In this document: positions 34,562 to 42,986 of the stretch, one piece after another | Layout of the letters: each line of letters begins with the position of its first letter | Position numbering within the stretch: the stretch's first letter is position 1 | Assembly (NCBI GenBank): GCA_037443565.1 | Contig: JBBIOB010000009.1 | Span: forward strand, 1 to 64,000 | From: Fervidifonticultor_A sp037443565 | GTDB lineage: Bacteria > Sysuimicrobiota > Sysuimicrobiia > Sysuimicrobiales > Humicultoraceae | Direction: 5' to 3' | DNA length: 64,000 nucleotides | Translations under genes and position numbers: made by a program | Notes under the pieces: model-generated | Database searches by the model: none | Seen by the model: the letters and a program-made list of their open reading frames with translations, nothing else | What the model was told of the DNA's origin: nothing

Positions 34562-35866
34562 GTGTCTGCCGGCCCGCCGTCATCCCCACACCCCGTTCCA
34601 CCGGCCATCCGCCGCAACACCTGGCTCCTGTTCCTGGCCATGGCCGGTGTCTCGGCCGGCCTCTCGGCCAACGCGCAGCTCGGCAGTCTGACCGTCTACG
34701 CCCTGAGCGGGACCGCGGCACTGGCCGGGCTTCCGACAGCCACCGTCGCGCTGGCCGTCATGGCGGTGGGCTATACGGCCGGCCGGTTCATGGATCGCCG
34801 GGGGCGACGGGGTGGCCTCGTCCTGGGCTTTGCCGTCGGCGCCGTCGGCGCGGCCTCCATTGCCGCAGCCGTGGCGGCGAAGAGCCTTGTCGGATACATC
34901 GCCGCCACGGCCGTGTTCAGCGTCGGGATCGCGGGAGGGCAGCTCTCGCGGGCGGCGGTCGCCGACATGTACCCCGCGTCGCGGCGTGCCGGGGCCGTCG
35001 GCCTGGTGATCACCGGCGGGCTCCTCGGCGGCCTCACCGGTCCGATGCTGGTCGCCCTTGGCCATCGGATCGCCCACAGTACCGGCGCCGACGCCCTGGC
35101 CGTGCCGTGGGCGTTCATCCTGGGGACGTTCGGCGTGGCAGGGGTGGCCTTGTCGCTGCTGCGGCCCGATCCGCGCGAGATCGGCCGGCGTCTGAACCTG
35201 TACTACCCGGACGCGGGCCTTGAGCCTGATGCGGCGCATTCGCCCGGCCTGCAGGAGTCGGTGGTCGGGATTCTTGGCCTGCGGGTCACCCAGGCGGCCG
35301 TCGTCGCGCTGGCGTGCGCGCAGGCGGCGATGGTCATCATCATGTCCACGTCATCCCTCATGATGTCGTTCCACGGCCACTCGGTGGAGATGATCTCGCT
35401 CGCGCTGATGGCGCACGTGACCGGCATGTGTGGTTTCTCGATTCCGGTCGGCCGGCTGGCCGATCGGATCGGCCGCCGTCCGGTCCTGATCACCGGCGCG
35501 TTGCTCACGGCCGCCGGCGGACTGATGTTTACGCTGGGCATCCATCTGGCCTCGGTCGCGCTTGTCGCGTTCTATCTGGTCGGGTTGGGCTGGTGTCTGG
35601 CGTTTGTGGCCGGGTCCGCGGTGCTCGGAGATGTCTCCACCGCGGCGACCAGGGCGAGGGTCATCGGCATCAGCGAAGTCCTGACGTATGCCTCCTCGAT
35701 GGCCGCGGCGCTGACTTCGGGACTGCTGCTCGCGCGCGGCGGCGAAGTGATGGTGGGCATGCTGGCGGCGGTGCTGGGCACGATACCGCTGCTGGCGATC
35801 ATGCGGGCAGGACCCGAGCGGCATCGCCAGGCACTCGGCGTGGCTCCGGCCGACGCAGCCAGGTAG
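34562..35866 (+). CDS. MFS transporter
   Basis: 434 residues, about 12 membrane helices in two halves. The first half has the loop MDRRGRRGG after helix 2, and the second half the equivalent LADRIGRRPVLITG, both of the MFS signature type. A hydrophilic central loop contains EIGRRLNLYYPDAG. GTG at 34562 lies 3 bp after the vWA gene, so it is probably in the moxR operon. The substrate cannot be predicted. Confidence 0.88.
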   Translation: MSAGPPSSPHPVPPAIRRNTWLLFLAMAGVSAGLSANAQLGSLTVYALSGTAALAGLPTATVALAVMAVGYTAGRFMDRRGRRGGLVLGFAVGAVGAASIAAAVAAKSLVGYIAATAVFSVGIAGGQLSRAAVADMYPASRRAGAVGLVITGGLLGGLTGPMLVALGHRIAHSTGADALAVPWAFILGTFGVAGVALSLLRPDPREIGRRLNLYYPDAGLEPDAAHSPGLQESVVGILGLRVTQAAVVALACAQAAMVIIMSTSSLMMSFHGHSVEMISLALMAHVTGMCGFSIPVGRLADRIGRRPVLITGALLTAAGGLMFTLGIHLASVALVAFYLVGLGWCLAFVAGSAVLGDVSTAATRARVIGISEVLTYASSMAAALTSGLLLARGGEVMVGMLAAVLGTIPLLAIMRAGPERHRQALGVAPADAAR

Positions 35867-35883
35867 GCTCGTGCCAGGACGGG

Positions 35884-35960
35884 TGGCGGGCCCGGAGGGA
35901 ATCGAACCCTCAGCCTAGGGATTAGAAGTCCCTCGCTCTGTCCAATTGAGCTACGGGCCC
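35884..35960 (-). tRNA. tRNA-Arg (anticodon TCT)
   Basis: On the reverse strand the acceptor GGGCCCG pairs with CGGGCCC, the anticodon loop CTTCTAA gives TCT, and the T arm GAGGG-TTCGATT-CCCTC is perfect. CCA is encoded. The 18 bp between it and the MFS gene hold no other feature. Confidence 0.95.
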
Positions 35961-35983
35961 GCGCATCCTGCTCTGTCGGATGT

Positions 35984-35989
35984 AGTATA
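35984..35989 (-). promoter_or_regulatory. -10 box for tRNA-Arg
   Basis: TATACT on the reverse strand lies 23 bp upstream of the tRNA 5' end. No clear -35 was found. The rest of the 35961-36178 gap contains a TTGCGC (36127-36132) and TACACT (36150-36155) pair, 17 bp apart, facing the small PEP-CTERM gene. Confidence 0.45.
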
Positions 35990-36178
35990 GCGCCTCGGGC
36001 AGGATTTCGTCCGCACAGGTTTGAGGCAGCATCGCGCGAAGCCTGCGGCAGGTTGCCTGCCGGAGAGTTCCGGCATTCTATGCGCCAACACATCCAGTTT
36101 GCCGAGCATCCCCTCCCATTGAACTATTGCGCGCGCGGACCTGATCGCCTACACTGCGAAGCGCAGGCGGGACCATAC

Positions 36179-36460
36179 ATGCGCCCTCACGTGCTGATTG
36201 GACTTCTACTCTGTCTCCTTTTCGCCTCGGGGTGCGGCGGCGGATCGTCGGCCCTTCCAATCGCCGCTCCTGCGCCGGTGCCTCCCGCCGTCCCGGATCC
36301 GTCGCTCGATCCCCCACTGGTCCAGGATCCCGCTGAGGATCCCAGGACTGCGGTGCCGGAGCCGGGGACCCTGGCGCTGCTCGGCATGGGTCTGGCGGGC
36401 GCCTGGCTCGCGGCGCGCGCACTCAGAGCACGGCAGGACGTTGCCCCTCCGCTGCGGTAG
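36179..36460 (+). CDS. Small lipoprotein with a PEP-CTERM sorting signal
   Basis: Only 93 residues with two sorting signals. The N-terminus is a lipoprotein signal peptide with lipobox FASGC (Cys19). A 40-residue Pro/Asp-rich stretch follows. The C-terminus is a canonical PEP-CTERM tail: VPEP at 59-62, a hydrophobic helix GTLALLGMGLAGAWLAARA, then Arg-rich residues. PEP-CTERM tails are recognised by exosortase, usually in exopolysaccharide-producing bacteria. Having almost no mature domain is striking. A promoter with TTGCGC-17-TACACT precedes it. The ATG at 36179 is chosen because it gives the signal peptide. Confidence 0.72.
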   Translation: MRPHVLIGLLLCLLFASGCGGGSSALPIAAPAPVPPAVPDPSLDPPLVQDPAEDPRTAVPEPGTLALLGMGLAGAWLAARALRARQDVAPPLR

Positions 36461-36497
36461 AGGACAGTAGTCCCCACGCAGAGAGGAGCAGGAGCCT

Positions 36498-37580
36498 GTG
36501 ACGCAGGCACCACTACGGCATCCCGCGGTCTTCGACGGCCACAACGACACCATCCTTAGCCTGATTGAGACGCGCCGATCGTTCTTTGTGCGGTCTGAGG
36601 CCGGGCACATCGACCTGCCGCGGGCGCGCGAGGGCGGTCTGGGCGGCGGGTTCTTCGCGATCTACATCCGCGATCCTGGTGTGGCGCCGAGCCCAATGAG
36701 CGACCCCGCCAAGCCGGACACCGCCATGCGGGTCTACAACGACGAGAAGACCTGGCCCGAGCCGATGTCGCTGGACTACGCGCAGGGCGCGGCGCTTGCG
36801 ATGCTCGGCCGGCTGCTGCGCCTCGAGCAGGAGGCAGGCGGCGCGGCGCGGATCGTCCGCAGCGCCGATGACCTTCAACGGTGCCTCGACGCCGGCGTGT
36901 TTGCCATGCTGCTGCACTTCGAGGGGGCCGAGCCGCTCGACCCGGATGGTCACGCGCTCGAGGTGTTCTACGCCGCCGGCCTCCGGTCGGTCGGCCTGAC
37001 GCACAGCCGCCGCAACCGGTTTGCGCAGGGCGTGCCGTTCAAGTTCCCGCATTCCCCGGACACCGGTCCGGGCCTGACCGAGGCCGGCAAGGAGCTGGTG
37101 CGGCAGCTCAACCGTCGCAGGGTGATGATCGATCTGTCGCACATCACCGAGCGGGGCTTCTGGGACGTCGCGGCGATCAGCGACGCGCCGCTCGTGGCCA
37201 CGCACTCCAACGCCCACGCGCTCACGCCGTCGCCCCGCAATCTGACCGACCGCCAGCTTGACGCCATCCGGGACAGCCGGGGCGTCGCCGGCCTCAACTT
37301 CCATGTGGGATTCCTGCGCAAGGACGGCGCCCGCGATCCCGCCACGCCGATCTCCCGGATGGTCGAGCACATCGACTACATGATCGAGTGCATGGGCATC
37401 GACTGCGTCGCCCTCGGATCGGACTTCGACGGCGCCACCATGCCCGCCGAGCTCAAGGACGCCGCCGGCCTGCCCAGGTTGGTCCAGGCGCTGGCCGACC
37501 GTGGGTACGGAGATGAGGATCTCCGCAAGCTCGCCCACGGCAATTGGGTGCGCGTCCTGCGCGAGACCTGGGGCGCCTGA
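36498..37580 (+). CDS. Membrane dipeptidase-like M19 peptidase
   Basis: 360 residues of an amidohydrolase-fold renal-dipeptidase homologue that hydrolyses dipeptides, including those with a D-residue. Metal ligands are in FDGHNDTILSLIE (HxD), LLHFEGAEPL (Glu), MIDLSHITERGFWDV (His) and PLVATHSNAHAL (His), with the Asp in ALGSDFDGATMP. GTG 36498 with GAGGAG upstream is the start. No signal peptide, so cytoplasmic despite the family name. It lies 37 bp after the PEP-CTERM gene. Confidence 0.92.
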   Translation: MTQAPLRHPAVFDGHNDTILSLIETRRSFFVRSEAGHIDLPRAREGGLGGGFFAIYIRDPGVAPSPMSDPAKPDTAMRVYNDEKTWPEPMSLDYAQGAALAMLGRLLRLEQEAGGAARIVRSADDLQRCLDAGVFAMLLHFEGAEPLDPDGHALEVFYAAGLRSVGLTHSRRNRFAQGVPFKFPHSPDTGPGLTEAGKELVRQLNRRRVMIDLSHITERGFWDVAAISDAPLVATHSNAHALTPSPRNLTDRQLDAIRDSRGVAGLNFHVGFLRKDGARDPATPISRMVEHIDYMIECMGIDCVALGSDFDGATMPAELKDAAGLPRLVQALADRGYGDEDLRKLAHGNWVRVLRETWGA

Positions 37581-37595
37581 CCGGACGTCTGCCCA

Positions 37596-38462
37596 TCACC
37601 CCAACGCCAGCGCCACGACACCGACGACGATCGCCGCCGCGGCGCCGAGCCGCCGACCGTCGTCGGCTTCGGCCAGCAGCCGTGTGCCCATGATCGTCCC
37701 GATCAGGATGCTGACCTCGCGGGCCGGCGCCACGTAGCTGACCGGCGTAAAGACCAGCGCCGTGAGCACCAGGATGTAAGCCAGCGGTGCGAGCACGGCA
37801 ACACCGGTCGTCTCGAGCCGGTGGGCGCGCCAGCGCAGCCCGATCTCAGGCCACCGGGAGACGACCATGGGCGTCAGGAGGAGCAGCCGGCTGAAGTTGG
37901 ACCCCCACTCGAGCAGCAGGGGTGGGATCAGCAGGGTACTGACCGCCCACTTGTCCCACAGGGTGTAGGATGCGATGATCGCGCCCGTGGTGACCCCGTA
38001 GATCACCGCCCAGCGCATGCGCCGGCTCGAGCCGCCGGGACGACCGAATCCACTCGTCAGGACGAAGGCCCCGCCGACAATGAACGCGGCTCCAACGATC
38101 GCCAGCGCGGTCGGGCGTTCGCGCAGGAACGCGATCGCCGCTGCCGCCGAGAGGGCCGGGCCGGTGCCCCGGGCCAGGGGATAGACCAGCGACAGGTCGC
38201 CCATACGGTAGCCCTGCGTGAGGGCTACGAAGTATGCGAGGTGCAGCACGCCGCTCCCGAAGATGAAGGCCAAGTGGATCGGGCCCAGGCGCGGCCGCTG
38301 GACCAGTAGGCTCCACGCCGCCACCGGCGCGTAGATGAGCGAAGTGAGCGCGCACACGAGCCAGAGGAACGACCAGCCGCCGCCGCTTCGCTTGGCCAGC
38401 AGGTTCCAGGTGGCGTGCAGGACGGCTGCAGAGAGGACGAGTCCGAGCGCGAGTCCCGTCAT
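37596..38462 (-). CDS. EamA/DMT-family permease
   Basis: 288 residues with about ten membrane helices in two EamA halves (GLALGLVLSAAVLHATWNL in the first; LLLEWGSNFSRLLLLTP and SYVAPAREVSILIGTIMGT in the second). This drug/metabolite transporter superfamily exports small metabolites such as amino acids; the substrate is unknown. It converges with the dipeptidase, whose end is 15 bp away, and runs divergently from the dehydrogenase gene. Confidence 0.87.
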   Translation of the reverse strand: MTGLALGLVLSAAVLHATWNLLAKRSGGGWSFLWLVCALTSLIYAPVAAWSLLVQRPRLGPIHLAFIFGSGVLHLAYFVALTQGYRMGDLSLVYPLARGTGPALSAAAAIAFLRERPTALAIVGAAFIVGGAFVLTSGFGRPGGSSRRMRWAVIYGVTTGAIIASYTLWDKWAVSTLLIPPLLLEWGSNFSRLLLLTPMVVSRWPEIGLRWRAHRLETTGVAVLAPLAYILVLTALVFTPVSYVAPAREVSILIGTIMGTRLLAEADDGRRLGAAAAIVVGVVALALG

Positions 38463-38561
38463 GTGGGGTTTTCTGCGTCATCAGAGGGCGCGGCTCCTGC
38501 CTGCGTCGAGGGATCCTGCGAGGCCGTGGCGTAGTAGGCCTGGGGTACTCGGAGGAACGCG

Positions 38562-39623
38562 ATGAAGATCTATCGTCTGGCAGTGCTCCCAGGGGACGGC
38601 ATCGGACGCGAAGTCATCCCTGAAGGTCTGAAGGTCCTGCGCGCCGCGGCCGACCGACTCGGCTTCGGCGTCGAGGCCACGGAGTTTCCGTGGGGCAGCG
38701 ACTACTACCTGGCCCATGGGGCGATGATGCCGCCCGACGGCCTGGCGACGCTGCGCGCGTTCGACGCCATCTACCTGGGCGCGATCGGCGATCCCCGCGT
38801 GCCGGACCACGTGTCGCTGTGGGGGCTGCTGCTGGCGATCCGCAAGGCGTTCGACCAATACGTGAACCTGCGGCCGATCCGGCTGCTCGAAGGCGTTGCA
38901 TCCCCGCTCGCAGGTCGGAGGCCCGATGACATTGACATCCTGTTCGTCCGCGAGAACAGCGAGGGGGAGTACGCGGGTGTTGGCGGCCGGGTGGCCGTCG
39001 GCACGCCCCAGGAGGTCGCGCTGCAGACCTCGGTGTTCACGCGGCGGGGCGTGGAGCGCATCCTGCGCTACGCCTTCGACCTGGCGCGCCGCCGGCGAAA
39101 GCACCTGGCCCACGTGACGAAGTCCAACGCCCTACAGTACACGGCAGTGCTGTGGGACGAGGTTGCCGACACGGTGACGCGCGACTATCCCGACGTGCAG
39201 GTGTGGAAGCTCCACGTCGATGCGGCCGCCTATCAGATGGTCCTGCATCCCGACCGGTTCGACGTCATGGTGGGATCGAATCTCTTCGCCGACATCCTCA
39301 CCGACCTGGGCGCGGCGCTGCAGGGGAGCCTCGGGCTCGCGGCCGGGGCGAACCTCAATCCCTCGCACGAGTTCCCCTCGATGTTCGAGCCGGTCCACGG
39401 CTCGGCACCCGACATCGCCGGCCGGGGGATCGCGAATCCCCTCGCGGCCATCTGGACCGTGTCGTTGATGCTCGAGCACCTCGGGGAGATCGAGGCGTCC
39501 CGCGCGGTCTTCGACGCGCTGCGCGCGGCTGTGCGGACAGGCGCGGCGAAGACACCCGACGTCGGCGGCCGCAGCACGACGTCCGAGGCCGGCGATGCCG
39601 TGGTCCGGGCACTGCAGGGATGA
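38562..39623 (+). CDS. Tartrate/D-malate-type beta-decarboxylating dehydrogenase
   Basis: 353 residues of the isocitrate/isopropylmalate dehydrogenase superfamily. LPGDGIGREVIPEGLKVL is the N-terminal motif, DHVSLWGLLLAIRKAFDQ and VNLRPIRL resemble tartrate dehydrogenase/decarboxylase (D-malate dehydrogenase) rather than LeuB, RENSEGEYAGVGG binds substrate, and FADILTDLGAALQG plus FEPVHGSAPDIAG bind metal and NAD. It oxidatively decarboxylates a malate-like acid. GGAGGAACGCG precedes the ATG. Its stop overlaps the start of the subtilase. Confidence 0.88.
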   Translation: MKIYRLAVLPGDGIGREVIPEGLKVLRAAADRLGFGVEATEFPWGSDYYLAHGAMMPPDGLATLRAFDAIYLGAIGDPRVPDHVSLWGLLLAIRKAFDQYVNLRPIRLLEGVASPLAGRRPDDIDILFVRENSEGEYAGVGGRVAVGTPQEVALQTSVFTRRGVERILRYAFDLARRRRKHLAHVTKSNALQYTAVLWDEVADTVTRDYPDVQVWKLHVDAAAYQMVLHPDRFDVMVGSNLFADILTDLGAALQGSLGLAAGANLNPSHEFPSMFEPVHGSAPDIAGRGIANPLAAIWTVSLMLEHLGEIEASRAVFDALRAAVRTGAAKTPDVGGRSTTSEAGDAVVRALQG

Positions 39624-40981
39624 GCGCGCACATCACACTGGAGCTCAAGGCCCGAGGGGTGGCCGAGGTCATCGTGATCCTCAAGGCCACGACCGACCCC
39701 GAGGTCGTGGCCGCGGCCACGGGCGCTAGCGCCTCGAAGATGAAGGCGGCACTCACCCCGGCCGCTGCGGACGCCCGGGCGTTGGCGGACCACTTCGTGT
39801 CGTCGGCGTTGAGCCTGTCGGGCGCGGTGGCCGCGGCCAGGGCGGCGCCCGGGCGGCAGCCCGCGCCGGTCCGCTACTTCGTACACCTCGGCATCATGCT
39901 CGGCACGGTCACCCGCGAGGGCCTGGCCGCGCTGCGTGCCGATCCCCGCGTCCAGGCCGTCACCGGCGCTCCACCGCTCAGCCCGGTCCGGCCGAGGCGT
40001 ATCCAGCCCGCCCGGCTCACGCGCCGCCACACCTGGGGGCTCGACGCGCTCAACGTCCCGGCGCTGTGGGCGCAGGGGCTCACGGGCAAGGGCGTGGTGA
40101 TCGGGCATCTCGATACCGGCCTGGATGCCCGGCATCCGGCGCTGCGGAGGGCCGTTCGCGCGTTCGCGGAGTTTGACGCACTCGGCCGGGAGCGGCACCC
40201 TGCGCCGCGCCCTCACGACACCGGCGACCACGGCACGCACACCGCGGCCACGATTGCCGGCCGCGCGGTCGGCGGGCGCGCGGTCGGCGCGGCGCCCGGG
40301 GCGCTGCTTGCGAGCGCGATCGTGATCGAGGGGGGCGATGTCGTCGCCCGGGTGCTCGGCGGCATGGACTGGGCGGTGGCCCAGGGTGTCCGCGTCCTCA
40401 GCATGTCGCTGGGGTTTCGCGGGTGGTGGGAGGACTTCAGGCCGCTGGTGCGCCTGTTGCGTGCCCGGAACATCCTGCCGGTGTTCGCCGTCGGCAACGA
40501 GGGGCCGGGCACGAGCCGGTCTCCCGGCAACTACCCGGAGGCGGTGTCGGTGGGCGCGTTCGACGATGCCGGCCGGGTGCCCGGATTCTCATCGAGCCAG
40601 CGGTTCCGACGCCTGCGCGATCCCATTGTGCCCGACCTCGTCGCTCCGGGGGTGGACGTCGTCTCGGCAAAGCCCGGCGGCGGCTATCAGGCGATGGACG
40701 GCACGTCGATGGCCGCGCCGCACATCGCCGGGCTCGCGGCGCTGCTGCTCGAGGCGAATCCGCGCGCGACCGAGACGCACGTCGAGCGGGCGATCGCGCG
40801 GTCGTGCGCGCTGCGCCCGGGCATGCCGAGGGACCGCGCGGGCCGCGGTGTGCCCGATGCCGCGGCGGCGCTTGGTATACTGATGTCGAAGGCGAAGGGT
40901 AGGTCGAGGGCTGATGGCGACAGCGGCAAAGAAGCACCGGGTCGCGAGGGTCGATCCCGAGCTGCTCCGGCAGCTCGATGA
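39620..40981 (+). CDS. Subtilase-family serine protease (S8), no signal peptide
   Basis: 453 residues. ATG 39620 overlaps the previous stop (ATGA). The first 135 residues form a propeptide-like region (VRYFVHLGIMLGTVTREGL, resembling inhibitor I9). The catalytic triad is Asp in VIGHLDTGLDARHP, His in DHGTHTAATIAGRA and Ser in DGTSMAAPHIAGLAA, with the oxyanion Asn in FAVGNEGPG. The C-terminal 35 residues are basic and overlap the next gene. No secretion signal is present, so it may act inside the cell or need another route. Confidence 0.9.
   Translation: MSAHITLELKARGVAEVIVILKATTDPEVVAAATGASASKMKAALTPAAADARALADHFVSSALSLSGAVAAARAAPGRQPAPVRYFVHLGIMLGTVTREGLAALRADPRVQAVTGAPPLSPVRPRRIQPARLTRRHTWGLDALNVPALWAQGLTGKGVVIGHLDTGLDARHPALRRAVRAFAEFDALGRERHPAPRPHDTGDHGTHTAATIAGRAVGGRAVGAAPGALLASAIVIEGGDVVARVLGGMDWAVAQGVRVLSMSLGFRGWWEDFRPLVRLLRARNILPVFAVGNEGPGTSRSPGNYPEAVSVGAFDDAGRVPGFSSSQRFRRLRDPIVPDLVAPGVDVVSAKPGGGYQAMDGTSMAAPHIAGLAALLLEANPRATETHVERAIARSCALRPGMPRDRAGRGVPDAAAALGILMSKAKGRSRADGDSGKEAPGREGRSRAAPAAR
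40873..40881 (+). promoter_or_regulatory. Extended -10 inside the 3' end of the subtilase gene
   Basis: TGGTATACT, identical to the box before pyk, lies 32 bp before the ATG of the small overlapping gene and would give a leader of about 26 nt that contains a GAGGG ribosome site. Confidence 0.5.
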
Positions 40982-41285
40982 TACGGGCGCGGGCTCGAAG
41001 CCCGTCGAGGCAGTCTTTACGCTCAAACCCGCCAAGCGCTCGCGCACGACGCCGGCGAGCGCGGACACGGAGGCCGCCGTGCAGCGACTGCTCCGGCGTG
41101 TCGAGACGCGGGTCGGCGTGTCGCCCCACGACTGCAACGTGTTCCGTAACCTCGGCGCATTCCTCGTGGTCGCGCCGCGGCGCTTTGTCCGCGAGTTGAT
41201 GGCGCAGGACGAGATCGCCACCGCCACCGCCAACCGCCAGCCGCGCAGCATGGTCATCCCGCCGCGGGGCCGGCGGCCCGCCTGA
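40914..41285 (+). CDS. Small basic protein overlapping the subtilase gene, possible inhibitor/propeptide-like
   Basis: 123 residues, overlapping the protease gene by 68 bp in another frame. A basic N-terminus is followed by a domain (about 30-110) with pattern VEAVFTLKP, AVQRLLRRVETRVG, FRNLGAFLVVAPRRFVREL and DEIATATANRQP. This strand-helix-strand-strand-helix-strand order is that of the I9 propeptide/inhibitor fold and echoes the N-terminal region of the protease itself. It may be a stand-alone chaperone or inhibitor of the protease; this is inference. An extended -10 lies just upstream. Confidence 0.65.
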   Translation: MATAAKKHRVARVDPELLRQLDDTGAGSKPVEAVFTLKPAKRSRTTPASADTEAAVQRLLRRVETRVGVSPHDCNVFRNLGAFLVVAPRRFVRELMAQDEIATATANRQPRSMVIPPRGRRPA

Positions 41286-41454
41286 CGCGAGCCCCGACCC
41301 CGTTCAACCGGACCGGTCTCCTGCGTCCACCCCACAGTCGTCCGGCAATCGAGCCCGTCCGCAGGCCTAAGACGGCGACCAGCGGGGAATGATCCCCCTG
41401 GTTAGGACCAACACGGAGGCGTTGCCCGCGCCTACCCTCTGCCGGAGAGGATAC

Positions 41455-41739
41455 ATGTCGGATATTCTTTCGGCCGACGTTGCCCGCGTCATGGCCGCGC
41501 TCCTCGAAGCCAAAGCCTGGTTCCGCCACGGCCTCACAGATGCTCAGCTCCGTGAACGGACGGGTCTGCCGTCCAGTCGGCTCGTCGTCGCGTGCCGCCA
41601 GGCGGCCTCACGGGGACTCGTTGAGCGGCAAGGCGGCGCGCAGGGTGTGACGAGGCTGACGCCCCTGGGCGTGGCGCGCGCTCAACGGGACCACCCGGAG
41701 CTGGCGCCGCCGCGGACGAGCGCAGCGGAAGACGGCTAG
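41455..41739 (+). CDS. Small winged-helix DNA-binding protein
   Basis: 94 residues with a helix-turn-helix (LTDAQLRERTGLPSSRLVVACRQAASRGLV) followed by a wing (ERQGGAQGVTRLTPLG), the MarR-like winged-helix arrangement. ATG 41455 follows GGAGAGG. The 169-bp gap before it has no recognisable gene. The family could not be named more closely and no target is known. Confidence 0.6.
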   Translation: MSDILSADVARVMAALLEAKAWFRHGLTDAQLRERTGLPSSRLVVACRQAASRGLVERQGGAQGVTRLTPLGVARAQRDHPELAPPRTSAAEDG

Positions 41740-41760
41740 GTGCGGCTGTCCGGTTCGCTG

Positions 41761-41769
41761 TGCTAAAAT
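41761..41769 (+). promoter_or_regulatory. Extended -10 for tRNA-His
   Basis: TGCTAAAAT ends 15-16 bp before the tRNA-His 5' end, a suitable position for its promoter. No -35 is seen. Confidence 0.55.
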
Positions 41770-41783
41770 GAGCCACGGCGCGT

Positions 41784-41862
41784 GGTGGCCGTAGCTCAGC
41801 TCGGTTAGAGCGCCTGGCTGTGGCCCAGGAGGTCGCGGGTTCGAATCCCGTCGGTCACCCCA
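41784..41862 (+). tRNA. tRNA-His (anticodon GTG)
   Basis: The acceptor GTGGCCG pairs with CGGTCAC, the anticodon loop is CTGTGGC with GTG in the centre, and the T arm contains TTCGAAT. The diagnostic extra G (-1) at 41784 sits opposite C73, followed by an encoded CCA. Confidence 0.95.
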
Positions 41863-42054
41863 GCAGACGTAGATAGGGCGCGGGTTCGGCTGCCGGCCGG
41901 CCCGTGCCTTCCTGTTGGGGCAAAGAGAGCACCCGCCGGGTGCAGGAGGTCGGTGGGTCGGACAAGAAGGCTGGGCCGGGTTTCGGTCCGCTACGCCGGG
42001 TCCTGTACGATCAGACCCCTGATGGTGGCCGAAGGCGGCCGAAGAGGTGCTCTG

Positions 42055-42855
42055 GTGAGTCACTGGACGGGGTCGTTGCGGGGCGCGGGTCGACGCTTCG
42101 GAGTTGTGATGGCGGCGGCCTCAGCGCTCATCGTCACGGGCGGCGTGCTGATGCTAACCGCCGCCTTGCCCGCGGGGGCCCAGACGGGGACCACAGGTCC
42201 CACGTCTACCATCGGCAACAAGCTGCGCGAGTTGAACGAGGCCGGGGTCGAGATCCGGCAGATCGCGTTCACGCCGAGCGGCGGCGCGGTGATCCTCCAC
42301 GGCGCGAACGCCGCCACCTGGATCCGGGCCCCTCAGGATGTTGGGGACAGGATCCGTGAGCTTGTCGATTCGGGGCGGCAGGTCCGATTCGTGGCGTTCG
42401 ACGAGGACGCAGACTGGGTCATCCTGCACAGCGCCAACGACGTGACCTGGAGTCGTCTCCGGACCGACCTCGTGGAGAAGCTCCAGGAGCTGCGCGGGAC
42501 CGACAAGGTGATGAAGGTCATCGCGTTCACGCCGTCCGGTGAGTGGTCCATCCTGTACGGGACCAATGCGGGCGAGCACAGCTCCGACATCCCTGATGCC
42601 GCCTTTGACAAGCTGGTAGAACTCAACCGCGCCGGCGCGGCCATCCGGAGTGTCGCGTACTCCCCCGGCGGCGGTTGGATCATCCTGCATGGGGTCAACG
42701 AGGCCACCTGGAGCGGCATCCCGCCGGCGACCGTGACCAAGATCCGAGAGTTGTACCAGGCCGGCAGTCGGATGAAGCAGGTCGCCTTCACCGCCAGCGG
42801 GGGGTGGATCATCCTGTACGGCACCAACGGCTACTCATGGGTCGGGCTCGAGTAA
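42055..42855 (+). CDS. Secreted protein made of five ~43-residue repeats
   Basis: 266 residues from GTG 42055, which has AGAGGTG upstream; an in-frame ATG at 42022 is possible. A signal peptide (helix AAASALIVTGGVLMLTAAL, cleavage after PAGAQ) leads into five tandem repeats. Each has a helix like KLRELNEAG followed by strands like IRQIAFTPSGGWIILHG and ending N..TW. Repeats four and five are the most regular. No catalytic residues are evident. The fold may be a repeat barrel or propeller, but I cannot name a family. It follows tRNA-His and precedes the DUF2589 cassette on the same strand. TACGAT at 42006-42011 is a candidate -10. Confidence 0.75.
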   Translation: MSHWTGSLRGAGRRFGVVMAAASALIVTGGVLMLTAALPAGAQTGTTGPTSTIGNKLRELNEAGVEIRQIAFTPSGGAVILHGANAATWIRAPQDVGDRIRELVDSGRQVRFVAFDEDADWVILHSANDVTWSRLRTDLVEKLQELRGTDKVMKVIAFTPSGEWSILYGTNAGEHSSDIPDAAFDKLVELNRAGAAIRSVAYSPGGGWIILHGVNEATWSGIPPATVTKIRELYQAGSRMKQVAFTASGGWIILYGTNGYSWVGLE

Positions 42856-42986
42856 CCCGCGAGCGCCTCGAAGCAGGATTCCCGGCCATCGGGGGCTAAT
42901 GCCGTTCCCCAGCGGTCGCGACTCCCGGCGCGCGAGTCCAGGCCGGAGCGGGGGCCGGTCCGAAGTTCGAGTGCAGGAGGGAGGCC

